Below are positions 45,276 through 56,214 of a DNA stretch of 64,000 bases, in pieces. The notes below the pieces were generated by a model, which made no database searches, was not told the DNA's origin, and saw nothing but the letters and a program-made list of their open reading frames with translations. Made by a program: the position numbers and the translations under genes. The first letter of the stretch is position 1; each line of letters begins with the position of its first letter. Origin of the DNA: Bufo bufo. Its lineage: Eukaryota; Chordata; Amphibia; Anura; Bufonidae. The stretch is taken from contig NC_053397.1 in NCBI RefSeq assembly GCF_905171765.1, forward strand, positions 109,819,295 through 109,883,294. The letters are read 5' to 3'.

Positions 45276-45529
45276 TGATAGCTCGTGCTGGCGCACCACA
45301 AGTCACAAAATGGCCGCCGATCACCCCAGAAAAAAAGTAATCTAAAAACGCTCTGGGCAGCCTCAAAAAAGTGAGCAAGTCAATAATAGCACTTCAATGA
45401 TCCACAGCTGCAGATCGATCACTGAATGAAGTCTTTTGGAGGAGTTAATCTGCCTAATCTCGCCCTAACGTCGCAGCTGCAACCTCTCCCTATACTGATA
45501 ATAGCAGAGTGACGTGCGGCGCTACGTGA

Positions 45530-45580
45530 CTCCAGCTTAAATAGAGGCTGGGTCACATGGTGCACTGGCCAATCACAGCC
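45530..45580 (-). promoter_or_regulatory. TATA/CCAAT-like promoter of hAT copy 1
   Basis: On the minus strand TATTTAA (45537-45543) follows ATTGG (45569-45573) at about 30 bp. The same arrangement lies in copy 2. It is placed for transcription toward the transposase. Confidence 0.55.
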
Positions 45581-45820
45581 ATGCCAATAGTAGGCATGGC
45601 TGTGATGGCCTCTTGGGCCAAGTAGTATGACGCTTGTTGATTGGCTGCTTTGCAGCCTTTCAAAAAGCGCCAAGAAAGCGCCGAACACCGAACCCGAACC
45701 CGGACTTTTCCGAAAATATTCGGGTTCGGGTCCGTGTCACGGACACCCCAAAATTCAGTACGAACCCGAACTATACAGTTCGGGTTCGCTCATCCCTATT
45801 TACAATATCATTTGCATGTT

Positions 45821-46256
45821 TTAAAGGCTATGTACACTTTTGGATTGTACTCAGTTAGAGCTAAAAATCATTTTTTCAACTGGTCTTTATTAAAAATATG
45901 GATTTTTTTAAATGTACATAGCTGAGATGCTCTAGCAGCTGCCTCTGGATTTTCTCTCTTTTCAGTCATCTGGGGAGCAGACAGACTCTTTATCTCTGCT
46001 CTCTAACCTTATAAACACTCATTAAAGCTCCGTTCTTATCTTACTGATAAGAATGTGGCTTAAATAAGTGTTTGACCTCTGCATAGTTTAGAAATAAGTT
46101 TTATTAGATAGCCGGCACAGAATGAAAGTGAAAGTAACAGTCACACAGTTAGAAAAACAGTTAACCCTTTGTGACAGGATGGCTCAATATAATAAAGGCC
46201 AATTGAAAATATGATTTTTAGCCAAAAATTAGTAAAATGGCGTACATTGCCTTTAA
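45821..46256. mobile_element. TTAA-flanked MITE with AGGCTATGTACAC ends
   Basis: TTAA at 45821-45824 and 46253-46256. Left AGGCTATGTACACTTTTGG mirrors right AAAATGGCGTACATTGCCT. AT-rich, no coding capacity. Lies only 14 bp from the hAT duplication. Confidence 0.8.
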
Positions 46257-46604
46257 ACAGTACTTTAGTTTGGTATTCCTGCCCTATAATGCACTTATCT
46301 GCTGTAACTATGGCTACTTTCACACCTGCGTTCAGGTGTCCGCTCGTGAGCTCCGTTTGAAGGGGCTCACGAGCGGTCCCGAACGCAGCCGTCCAGCCCT
46401 GATGCATTCTCAATGGAGGCGGATCCACTGAGAATGCATCCGTCTGCCAGCGCTCAGCCTCCGCTCAGTGAGCGGACACCTGAACGCTGCTTGCAGCGTT
46501 CGGGTGTCCGCCTGGCCGTGCGGAGGCGAGCGGATCCGTCCAGACTTATAATGGAAGTCAATGGGGACGGATCCGTTTGAAGATGACACAGTATGGCTCA
46601 ATTT

Positions 46605-46692
46605 TCAAACGGATCCCTCAGCCAAAACTCCGTCCTCCCTCAGCCAAAACTCCGTCCTCCCTCAGCCTTCAGCCAAAACTCCGTCCTCCCTA
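46605..46692. repeat. 22-bp array (CTCAGCCAAAACTCCGTCCTCC), left arm
   Basis: Three to four units built on CAGCCAAAACTCCGTCCTCC. The mirrored array at 50350-50560 has about eight or more. Confidence 0.85.
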
Positions 46693-46865
46693 ACTCTAAA
46701 TATGCCCTACTACACACACTCTTCACCTGACAGAGCTGCTAGCTGCTGGAGAGGCAAAGGACCTATGATGATGTCATGACCATGTGATGAGTCACGTGTG
46801 TGGGAGGGGTCAGATGTGCACAGCAGCTGGTAGAGTGTACAGAACTGGAGCCATCAAATAGAGCT

Positions 46866-47240
46866 CTGTATTAGAGATGTGTGTAACCTGCATGTAGCAG
46901 AGCTGTGTACTGTGTAGCAAAGCTGTATGTGTAACCTGCATGTAGCAGTACTGTATGTGTAACCTGCATGTAGCAAAGCTGTGTACTGTGTAGCAGAGCT
47001 GTATGTGTAACCTGCATGTAGCAGAGCTGTGTACTGTGTAGCAGAGCTGTATGTGTAACCTGCATGTAGCAGAGCTGTGTACTGTGTATATAGAGCAGTG
47101 TGTCTAACCGCATGTAGCAGGGCTGTGTACTGTGTAGCAGAGCTGTATGTGTATAACCTGCATGTAGCAGAGCTGTGTACTGTGTATATAGAGCAGTGTG
47201 TCTAACCACATGTAGCAGGGCTGTGTACTGTGTTACAGAG
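46866..47240 (-). repeat. 48-bp array, left arm, about 8 units
   Basis: The reverse strand reads CAGCTCTGCTACATGCAGGT followed by TACACATACAGCTCTGCTAC ACAGT. It is the mirror of the array at 49400-50165. Confidence 0.88.
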
Positions 47241-47259
47241 ATGTGTGTGTAACCTGGGA

Positions 47260-48093
47260 ACTATAAAAAAGTGTAAAAAAAAACAAAAAACATAAATTCA
47301 GATCACCCCTCTTTTCCCAAAATGAAAATAAAAGAACTAAAAAAATACACATCATCGGTTTCGCAATGTGTAAAAACACCCATTGTATAAAAATATATTC
47401 CCCATAAGGCAAACAGCAAAACAGAAATAAAGAGTCCAAATGTCCGATTCGCCTTTTTTGATCGCTTAATTTGCTACAAAAATTTAAATAAAAAGTGATC
47501 AAAAAGTCTTAAACACCCCAGAATGGTATCGGTGAAAAGTTCAGATTGCCCCGCAAAAAATGAGCCCCCACCCAGCTCCGTACACATAATTACAAAAAAG
47601 TTATAGGGCTCAAAATATGGCGATAAAAAAATAAATCAGATTTTTATTTAATTTTTTTTATCACTATTAAAACGCAAGAAAAACTATACATATAAGGTAT
47701 CGCCGGATTCGATCTGACCTATAGAATAAAAGTAACCAGTCAGTTTTATCGCACATCGAATGTCGTAAATAAAAATCCCGTAAAACTGTGGTGGAATTGC
47801 TTTTTTTTTTTTCAACAGGAAGAATGGGCAGTTTTACCATCTGAGAAAATAAAGAGCCTCATCCACAACTACCACAAAAGTCTTCAAGCTGTCATTGATG
47901 TTAAAGGGGGCAATACATGGTATTAAGAACTGGGGTGTGTAAACTTCTGATCAGGGTCATTTGGGGAGTTTGTGTTTTGATTATGATTTATAAAGAGTAA
48001 ACACAGTTGTTTGACATAAATGGCTTCAGCCGACCACTAACCATGAGCGAGAGAAAAGTGTCCGTGTTATCATTCATATTCTCTGAACAATGG
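47260..48093. repeat. AT-rich left arm core and unassigned sequence
   Basis: 47270-47660 is mirrored by 49200-49400 (blocks CAGCTCCGTACACATAATTA and ATGGCGATAAAAAA). The rest to 48093 has no recognisable feature. Confidence 0.6.
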
Positions 48094-48612
48094 TTAAAGG
48101 GGTATTCTCATCTTAATGATTACTGTTAAATCTGATAATGATTTGACAGTGAACATTTTTCTAAATAGATTTTATTACCCAATTCCCACCCTTTTTTAGA
48201 AAATAAGTCATCTCTTACCTGATGTTGTCTTTGGTCTCCCCTGGTTACGGCCACCTCTCCGGTCGAATCCCGCTGGGCCGCGCTTGCGCAGAAGACTGAA
48301 GATTCTCTCCCGGCCGGGCCGCGCAATGTCCTGAACGTGCATGCCACCGCGCATGCACCATGATGACTTCTTCCTGGCCAGTATAGTACAGAGCCGCGAA
48401 CGCGCACGCCGACTCTGTACTATACAGGCGAGGAATAAGTCACCATGGCACATGCGCGGCGGCGTGCGCGTTCAGTACATTGAGCGGCCCGGCCTGGAGA
48501 AAATCTTCAGTCTTCTGCGCAAGCGCGGCCCGGCCGGGAGAAGAATCCATGAAGTGAACATCGCGCTCAAGGAAGGTAAGTATGAAAAGGGAAGATGAGA
48601 ATACCCCTTTAA
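48094..48612. mobile_element. TTAA-flanked foldback element
   Basis: TTAA at 48094-48097 and 48609-48612. Ends AGGGGTATTCTCATCTT and AAGATGAGAATACCCCT. Arms carry AAGACTGAAGATTCTCTC-type and GGCCGGGCCGCGC blocks in mirror form. GC-rich centre. Confidence 0.88.
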
Positions 48613-48734
48613 GAAATCATAAATTCTGCAAGGGTATGTAAACTTATCAGCACAACTGTAAGTAGCTGTGTGATATAAATCTGTGGAATATGGGAAGCAT
48701 AAGAGGATGTGAACCATAAATCCCATCTTTGTAA

Positions 48735-49084
48735 GGCCTCTTGCACATGGCCGCTGTGTGCCTGTGGTTGTATTGTGGACCACATACGGCGGTTCCGCAA
48801 TACACAGGGCACCAGCCGTGTGCATCCCGCATCCGTGATGTCGACCCATTCACTTGAACGGAAACACGGATCGGATCCCCATAGAAGCACTACAGAGTGC
48901 TTCCGTGGTGTTTCTGGCCGTGCCTCCGCACAGCAAAAAGATAGAACATGCTCACGGACCCATTCAAGTTGAATAGGTCTGGATCTGTCCTGGCCGCTGC
49001 ACGCACGTTGCCCGTGCATTGGGGACTGCAAATTGCTGTCCCCAATGCACGGAATGGACCAACAACGTTTATGTGCAAGAAGCC
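48735..49084. mobile_element. TAA-flanked Harbinger-type MITE
   Basis: TAA at 48732-48734 and 49085-49087. Ends GGCCTCTTGCACATGGCCG and GTTTATGTGCAAGAAGCC. Internal mirrored CGGACCCATTCAAGT-type segments. Confidence 0.8.
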
Positions 49085-49399
49085 TAACACTTGTGATCTA
49101 GTTTTGTGTGAAGCGGCATATATGCATTCATGTTGCATGTATTTATTTATTAGGGCTACCAATTCTGAGTAACTCGGAGTGGCAGGCAGGAGATTTCCAG
49201 AATCAGATTTATTTTTTTTGTCGCCATATTTTGACCCCTATAACTTTTTTGTAATTATGTGTACGGAGCTGGGTGGGGCTCATTTTTTGCAGGGCAATTT
49301 GAACTTTTCACTGATACCATTCTGGGGTGTTTAAGACTTTTTGATCACTTTTTATTAAAAAAATTGTAGCAAATGAAGCGACCAAAAACTGCGAATCGG

Positions 49400-50165
49400 A
49401 CATTTGGACTCATGCAGGTTACACACACATCTCTGTAACACAGTACACCACTCTGCTACACAGTACACAGCACTGCTACCTGCAGGTTACACATACAGCT
49501 CTGCTACATGCAGGTTACATATACAGCTCTGCTACACAGTACACAGCTCTGCTACATGCAGGTTACACATACAGCTCTGCTACATGTAGGTTACACATAC
49601 AGCTCTGCTACACAGTACAAAGCACTGCTACATGCAGGTTATACATACAGCTCTGCTACACAGTACACAGCTCTGCTACATGCAGGTTACACATACAGCT
49701 CTGCTACACAGTACACAGCTCTGCTACATACAGGTTACACATACAGCTTTGCTACACACACAGCACTGCTACATGCATGTTACACATACAGCTCTGCTAC
49801 ATGCAGGTTACACAAACAGCTCTGCTTTATGCAGGTTACACATACAGCTCTGCTACACAGTACACAGCTCTGCTACATGCAGGTTACATATACAGCTCTG
49901 CTACACAGTACACAGCTCTGCTACATGCAGGTTACACATACACCTCTGCTACATGCAGGTTACACATACAGCTCTGCTACACAGTACACAGCTCTGCTAC
50001 ATGCAGGTTACACATACAGCTCTGCTACACAGTACACAGCTCTGCTACATGCAGGTTACACATACAGCTCTGCTACACAGTACACCGCTCTGCTACATGC
50101 AGGTTACACATACAGCTCTGCTACACAGTGCACAACACTGCTACATGCAGGTTACACACACATCT
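49400..50165 (+). repeat. 48-bp array, right arm, about 16 units
   Basis: Unit of 48 bp made of a 28-bp piece (CAGCTCTGCTACATGCAGGT TACACATA) and a 20-bp piece (CAGCTCTGCTACACAGTACA). As 48 is a multiple of three and the unit lacks stops, all three forward frames stay open; these are not genes. Confidence 0.95.
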
Positions 50166-50349
50166 CTAGTACAGAGCTCAATTTGATGGCTACAGTTCTG
50201 TTCACTCTACCAGCTGCTGTGCACATCTGACCCCTCCCACACACGTGACTCGTCACATGGTCATAGCATCATCATAGGTCCTTTGCCTCTCCAGCAGCTA
50301 GCGGCTCCGTCAGGTGAAGAGTGTGTGTAGTAGGGCATATTTTGAGTTA

Positions 50350-50560
50350 GGGAGGACGGAGTTTTGGCTGATGGCTGAGGGAGGACGGAGTTTTGGCTGA
50401 GGGAGGACGGAGTTTTGGCTGAGGGAGGACGGAGTTTTGGCTGAGGGAGGACAGAGTTTTGGCTGAGGGAGGACGGAGTTTTGGCTGAGGGAGGACGGAG
50501 TTTTGGCTGAGGGAGGACGGAGTTTTGGCTGATGACGGACGACGGAGTTTTGGCTGATGT
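50350..50560. repeat. 22-bp array (GGAGTTTTGGCTGAGGGAGGAC), right arm
   Basis: About eight regular units followed by degenerate ones (GATGACGGACGACGG). Mirror of 46605-46692. Confidence 0.9.
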
Positions 50561-50570
50561 CTGAGGGACT

Positions 50571-51226
50571 TTTGCCTGACTGACGATGGAGTTGTGGATG
50601 ATGTCTGACGATGTCCTAATATGTTTGCCGTATAAACGGGTGGCACGGCTTCCCAGGCTGCCAACTGATATGTCTGGAAACTAAGTGGACCGCCATACGC
50701 AGTCTCTGTCTAGGAGATGACATATGCCGGATCCCCTCAGTTATGACCATGGCACCATATGCACTTATAAGGTGGTTTAATCCTTTTATGCCCACTTATA
50801 GTTACCCATATGAGGTGGGGGATACGGACAGCGCTCCACCCTCTCTTCTGTGGAACTTTAGTTATCCCCTGATTGCTCTATAATATTTTATTCCCTATCC
50901 CCTGATGAGTCTTGGGTTACATTTAGAACGCGTGGGGACTCTCTTCTTTCTCCCTGTTTTGAAGACTTATTATCATTGCCCCATTGATAGGGAAGTCCAG
51001 GGCATTGATAACCGGGAAAGGTTCTGGACAGGGCCGTTCTTGTCAGGGCAATTACTGCTTATTTAGGAGATTATTAGAGTAAAAATAGACCTGACAAGGC
51101 ATTCTCGGGCAAGAAATCTCTGACCACTATATACGATGTAGCAGGGTTAACACACTTTTTTGAGACATGTTATCTAATCTAAATGTGTTAACAATTGCTT
51201 TTCAATGGCTTTTGTTTCAAGGTAAC
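50571..51226. other. unassigned sequence
   Basis: No array, inverted repeat or exon stands out. It ends at the GTGATGAG target of the second hAT copy (51227-51234). Confidence 0.4.
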
Positions 51227-51382
51227 GTGATGAGTAGGGATGAGCGAACCCGAACTGTATAGTTCGGGTTCGTACCGAATTTTGGGGTGTCCGTGACACG
51301 GACCCGAACCCGAACATTTTCGGAAAAGTCCGGGTTCGGTGTTCGGCGCTTTCTTGGCGCTTTTTGAAAGGCTGCGAAGCAG

Positions 51383-51490
51383 CCAATCAACAAGCGTCAT
51401 ACTACTTGCCCCAAGAGGCCATCACAGCCTTGCCTACTATTGGCATGGCTGTGATTGGCCAGTGCACCATGTGACCCAGCCTCTATTTAA
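51383..51490 (+). promoter_or_regulatory. CCAAT and TATA-like promoter of hAT copy 2
   Basis: CCAAT at 51383-51387, reverse CCAAT (ATTGG) at 51454-51458 and TATTTAA at 51484-51490. The order and spacing fit an RNA polymerase II core promoter that would start near 51515, about 1.1 kb before the transposase start. The region between would be leader or contain an intron. Confidence 0.55.
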
Positions 51491-51754
51491 GCTGGAGTCA
51501 CGTAGCGCCGCACGTCACTCTGCTATGATCAGTATAGGGAGAGGTTGCAGCTGCGACGTTAGGGCGAGATTAGGCAGATTAACTCCTCCAAAAGACTTCA
51601 TTCTGTGATCGATCTGCAGCTGTGGATCATTGAAGTGCTATTATTGACTTGCTCACTTTTTTGAGGCTGCCCAGAGCGTTTTTAGATCACTTTTTTTCTG
51701 GGGTGATCGGCGGCCATTTTGTGACTTGTGGTGCGCCAGCACGAGCTATCACCA

Positions 51755-51915
51755 AGTGTATTTAACCATCGATAGTGTGGTTATTTTGTGCTATATACTA
51801 CATCAGCTGCAGGCTGAGCCTGTGTCACCGAAGTGCATTTAACCATCAACAGTCTGGTTATTTTTTGGCCATATATTACATCAGGGGCAAGTTGAGCCTG
51901 TCACCCAGCGCCTAA
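51755..51915 (+). repeat. about 70-bp tandem repeat in hAT copy 2, 2 units
   Basis: Units share TTTAACCATC..CAGT.TGGTTATTTT and a CATCAG-containing block. Copy 1 has three units. Confidence 0.8.
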
Positions 51916-51919
51916 AAAA

Positions 51920-52620
51920 TAGACCTGACATTTCTATTCAACCAAATCTGCACAGTTTTAGCTGGTCAAGTTATTTGTAGTGACCGTCAAAGCAGACTTT
52001 TTGTTCTGGGTTGCCATTCTGAAAATAACTAGTTTGTGGTATTTCAGGCCTACTTGAAATCTATCCCAAAAAGAAAATCTTACATTGAAGTTATTGATAG
52101 TATCATTCAGAAAAACCTAAGACACACGCTAGCGTGCTGATAGAAGTGTCATTCTGTGATTAAAGCTATAACTGTCACACAGCGCAAAAAAAAACAGGTC
52201 TCACATCTCTATTCAACCAAATCTGCACAGTTTTAGCTGGTCAAGTTATTTGTAGTGACCGTCAAAGCCGACTTTTTGTTCTGGGTTGAAAAAGCATTCC
52301 CAAATTTGCCATTCTGAAAATAACTAGTTTGTGGTATTTCAGGCCTACTTGAAATCTATCCCAAAAAGAAAATCTTCCATTAAAGTTATTGATAGTATCA
52401 TTCAGAAAAACCTAAGACACACGCTAGCGTGCTGATAGAAGTGTCATTCTGTGAATAAACCTATAACTGTCACACAGCGCAAAAAAAAACAGGTCTCACA
52501 TCTCTATTCAACCAAATCTGCACAGTTTTAGCTGGTCAAGTTATTTGTAGTGACCGTCAAAGCAGACTTTTTGTTCTGAGTTGAAAAAGCATTCCCAAAT
52601 TTGCCATTCTCAAAATTGTG
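51920..52620 (+). repeat. 296-bp tandem repeat upstream of transposase, 3 units
   Basis: The mark ACCAAATCTGCACAGTTTTA occurs at 51941, 52215 and 52511, giving spacings of 274 and 296 bp. The first unit lacks the 22-bp stretch around AAAAAGCATTCCCAAATTT. The last unit runs directly into the transposase start. Confidence 0.92.
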
Positions 52621-52633
52621 GTGAACGGGAACA

Positions 52634-55600
52634 ATGAGGAAAACATCTAATAAGGGACGCGGACGCGGACGCGGACATGGTCGTGGTGGTGTTAGTGGAC
52701 CCTCTGGTGCTGGGAGAGGACGTGGCCGTTCTGCCACAGCCACACGTCCTAGTGAACCAACTACCTCAGGTCCCAGTAGCCGCCAGAATTTACAGGGATA
52801 TTTGGTGGGGCCCAATGCCGTTCTAAGGATGGTAAGGCCTGAGCAGGTACAGGCATTAGTCAATTGGGTGGCCGACAGTGCATCCAGCACGTTCACATTA
52901 TCTCCCACCCAGTCTTCTGCAGAAAGCGCACAGATGGCGCATGAAAACCAAGCCCATCAGTCTGTCACATCACCCCCATGCATATCAGGGAAACTGTCTG
53001 AGCCTCAAGTTATGCAGCAGTCTCTTATGCTGTTTGAAGACTCTGCTGCCAAGGTTTTCCAAGGGCATCCACCTAGCCCTTCACCAGGGGTGGAAGAGAT
53101 AGAATGCACTAACGCACAACCACTTATGTTCCCTGATGATGAGGACATGGGAATACCACCTCAGCACGTCTCTGATGATGACGAAACACAGGTGCCAACT
53201 GCTGCGTCTTTCTGCAGTGTGCAGACTGAACAAGAGGTCAGGGGTCAAGACTGGGTGGAAGACGATGCAGGGGACGATGAGGTCCTAGACCCCACATGGA
53301 ATGAAGGTCGTGCCACTGACTTTCACAGTTCGGAGGAAGAGGCAGTGGTGAGACCGAGCCAACAGCGTAGCAAAAGAGGGAGCAGTGGGCAAAATCAGAA
53401 CACCCGCCACCAATAGACTCCGCCTGCTACTGACCGCCGCCATCTGGGACCGAGCACCCCAAAGGCAGCTTCAAGGAGTTCCCTGGCATGGCACTTCTTC
53501 AAACAATGTGCTGACGACAAGACCCGAGTGGTTTGCACGCTGTGCCATCAGAGCCTGAAGCGAGGCATTAACGTTCTGAACCTTAGCACAACCTGCATGA
53601 CCAGGCACCTGCATGCAAAGCATGAACTGCAGTGGAGTAAACACCTTAAAAACAAGGAAGTCACTCAGGCTCCCCCTGCTACCTCTTCTGCTGCTGCCGC
53701 CTCGGCCTCTTCTGCGGCTGCCGCCGCCTCGGCCTCTTCTGCTGCTGCTGCCGCCGCCTCGGCCTCTTCCTGTGCCTCTGGAGGAACGTTGGCACCTGCC
53801 GCCCAGCAAACATGGGATGTACCACCAACACCACCACCTGCGTCACCAAGCATCTCAACCATGTCACACGGCAGCGTTCAGCTCTCCATCTCACAAACAT
53901 TTGAGAGAAAGCGTAAATTCCCACCTAGCCACCCTCGATCCCTGGCCCTGAATGCCAGCATTTCTAAACTACTAGCCTATGAAATGCTGTCATTTAGGCT
54001 GGTGGACACACACAGCTTCAAACAGCTCATGTCACTTGCTGTCCCACAGTATGTTGTTCCCAGCCGCCACTACTTCTCTAAGAGAGCCGTGCCTTCCCTG
54101 CACAAACAAGTGTCCGATAAAATCAAGTGTGCACTGCGCAACGCCATCTGTGGCAAGGTCCACCTAACCACAGATACGTGGACCAGTAAGCACGGCCAGG
54201 GACGCTATATCTCCCTAACTGCACACTGGGTAAATGTAGTGGCGGCTGGGCCCCAGGCGGAGAGCTATTTGGCGCACGTCCTTCCGCCGCCAAGGATCGC
54301 AGGGCAACATTCTTTGCCTCCTGTCTCCTCCTCCTCCTCCTCCTACTCAGCTTCCTCCTCCTCTTCTTCCACCTGCTCATCCAGTCAGCCACACACCTTC
54401 ACCACCAACTTCAGCACAGCACGGGGTAAACGTCAGCAGGCCATTCTGAAACTCATATGTTTGGGGGACAGGCCCCACACCGCACAGGAGTTGTGGCGGG
54501 GTATAGAACAACAGACCGACGAGTGGTTGCTGCCGGTGAGCCTCAAGCCCGGCCTGGTATTGTGCGATAATGGGCGAAATCTCGTTGCAGCTCTGGGACT
54601 AGCCGGTTTGACGCACATCCCTTGCTTGGCGCATGTGCTGAATTTGGTGGTGCAGAAGTTCATTCGCAACTACCCCGACATGTCAGAGCTGCTGCATAAA
54701 GTGCGGGCCGTCTGTTCGCGCTTCCGGCGTTCACACCCTGCTGCTGCTCGCCTGTCTGCGCTACAGCGTAACTTCGGCCTTCCCGCTCACCGCCTCATAT
54801 GCGACGTGCCCACCAGGTGGAACTCCACCTTGCATATGCTGGACAGACTGTGCGAGCAGCAGCAGGCCATAGTGGAGTTTCAGCTGCAGCACGCACGGGT
54901 CAGTCGCACTGCGGATCAGACCCACTTCACCACCAATGACTGGGCCTCCATGCGATACCTGTGTGCCCTGTTGCGCTGTTTCGAGTACTCCACCAACATG
55001 GCCAGTGGCGATGACGCCGTTATCAGCGTTACAATACCACTTCTATGTCTCCTTGAGAAAACACTTAGGGCGATGATGGAAGAGGAGGTGGCCCAGGAGG
55101 AAGAGGGGTCATTTTTAGCACTTTCAGGCCAGTCTCTTCAAAGTGACTCAGAGGGAGGTTTTTTGCAACACCAGAGGCCAGGTCCAAATGTGGCCAGACA
55201 GGGCCCACTACTGGAGGACGAGGAGGACGAGGATGAGGAGGAGGTGGAGGAGGATGAGGATGAAGCATGTTCACAGCGGGGTGGCACCCAAAGCAGCTCG
55301 GGCCCATCACTGGTGCGTGGCTGGGGGGAAACACAGGACGATGACGATACGCCTCCCACAGAGGACAGCTTGTCCTTACCTCTGGGCAGCCTGGCACACA
55401 TGAGCGACTACATGCTGCAGTGCCTGCGCAACGACAGCAGAGTTGCCCACATTTTAATGTGTGCAGACTACTGGGTTGCCACCCTGCTGGATCCCCGGTA
55501 CAAAGACAATGTGCCCACCTTACTTCCTACACTGGAGCGTGATAGGAAGATGCGCGAGTACAAGCGCACGTTGGTAGACGCGCTACTGAGAGCATTCCCA

Positions 55601-56092
55601 AATGTCACAGGGGAACCAGTGGAAGCCCAAGGCGAAGGCAGAGGAGGAGCAAGAGGTCGCCAACGCAGCTGTGTCACGGCCAGCTCCTCTGAGGGCAGGG
55701 TTAGCATGGCAGAGATGTGGAAAAGTTTTGTCACCACGCCACAGCTAACTGCACCACCTCCTGATACGGAACGTGTTAGCAGGAGGCAACATTTCACTAA
55801 CATGGTGGAACAGTACCTGTGCACACCCCTCCACGTACTGACTGATGCTTCGGCCCCATTCAACTTCTGGGTCTCCAAATTTTCCACGTGGCCAGAGCTA
55901 GCCTTTTATGCCTTGGAGGTGCTGGCCTGCCCGGCGGCCAGCGTTTTGTCTGAACGTGTATTCAGCACGGCAGGGGGCGTCATTACAGACAAACGCAGCC
56001 GCCTGTCTACAGCCAATGTGGACAAGCTGACGTTCATAAAAATGAACCAGGCATGGATCCCACAGGACCTGTCCATCCCTTGTGCAGATTAG
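52634..56092 (+). pseudogene. hAT transposase (BED finger, hATC domain), one in-frame stop
   Basis: A single frame of 1153 codons, interrupted only by TAG at codon 261 (53414-53416). The start is the first ATG after AACGGGAACA and gives a Gly/Arg-rich N-terminus (residues 1-35). The BED zinc finger is at about 290-332 (VCTLCHQSL...TRHLHAKHE). A polyalanine/serine linker follows (about 353-390). TTDTWTSKHGQGRY at about 510 carries the first catalytic Asp, CDNGRNLVAALGL with LAHVLNLVV at about 645-665 the second. A Ser-rich run lies at about 563-590 and an acidic run at about 860-880. The hATC dimerization region is at about 1093-1143. The family cuts and pastes DNA in the nucleus. A version starting after the stop (from 53528) would begin within the BED finger. 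Confidence 0.95.
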
Positions 56093-56214
56093 ATATTAAC
56101 TACCTCCCCTTAACAATATATTATTCTACTCCAGGGCACTTCCTCATTCAATACTATTTTTAATTTCATTTTACCATTATATTGTGGGGCAACCCAAAGT
56201 TGAATGAACCTCTC

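Larger units (their letters stand above)
39458..45798 (-). mobile_element. full-length hAT transposon, copy 1 (minus strand)
   Basis: Bounded by identical 8-bp duplications TTTACAAT (39450-39457 and 45799-45806). Ends read TAGAGTTGAGCGAAC and, reversed, TAGGGATGAGCGAAC. Both subterminal regions are dense in GTTCGGG/CCCGAAC repeats, which in hAT elements are typically transposase-binding sites. Length 6341 bp. The transposase lies on the minus strand. In transcript order the parts are promoter, 70-bp repeats, 296-bp repeats, transposase, 141-bp array, end. Confidence 0.96.
46311..50570. mobile_element. large compound inverted repeat between the hAT copies
   Basis: The left end GGCTACTTTCACACCTGCG is the same type as in the 59826 element. 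The left arm (about 46565-47660) and right arm (about 49200-50570) mirror each other, including GCATCATCATAGGTCCTTTG-type and GTGTGTGGGAGGGGTCAGAT blocks. Arrays of 22 bp and 48 bp lie in both arms with different copy numbers. The loop holds a TTAA foldback and a TTA-type MITE. The right outer end is missing. Confidence 0.75.

Noticed and set aside
49508..50230. 240-codon open frame with TALLHSTQLCYMQV repeats
   Set aside because: It is a by-product of the 48-bp array; all three forward frames are open and the mirrored array shows the same on the other strand.
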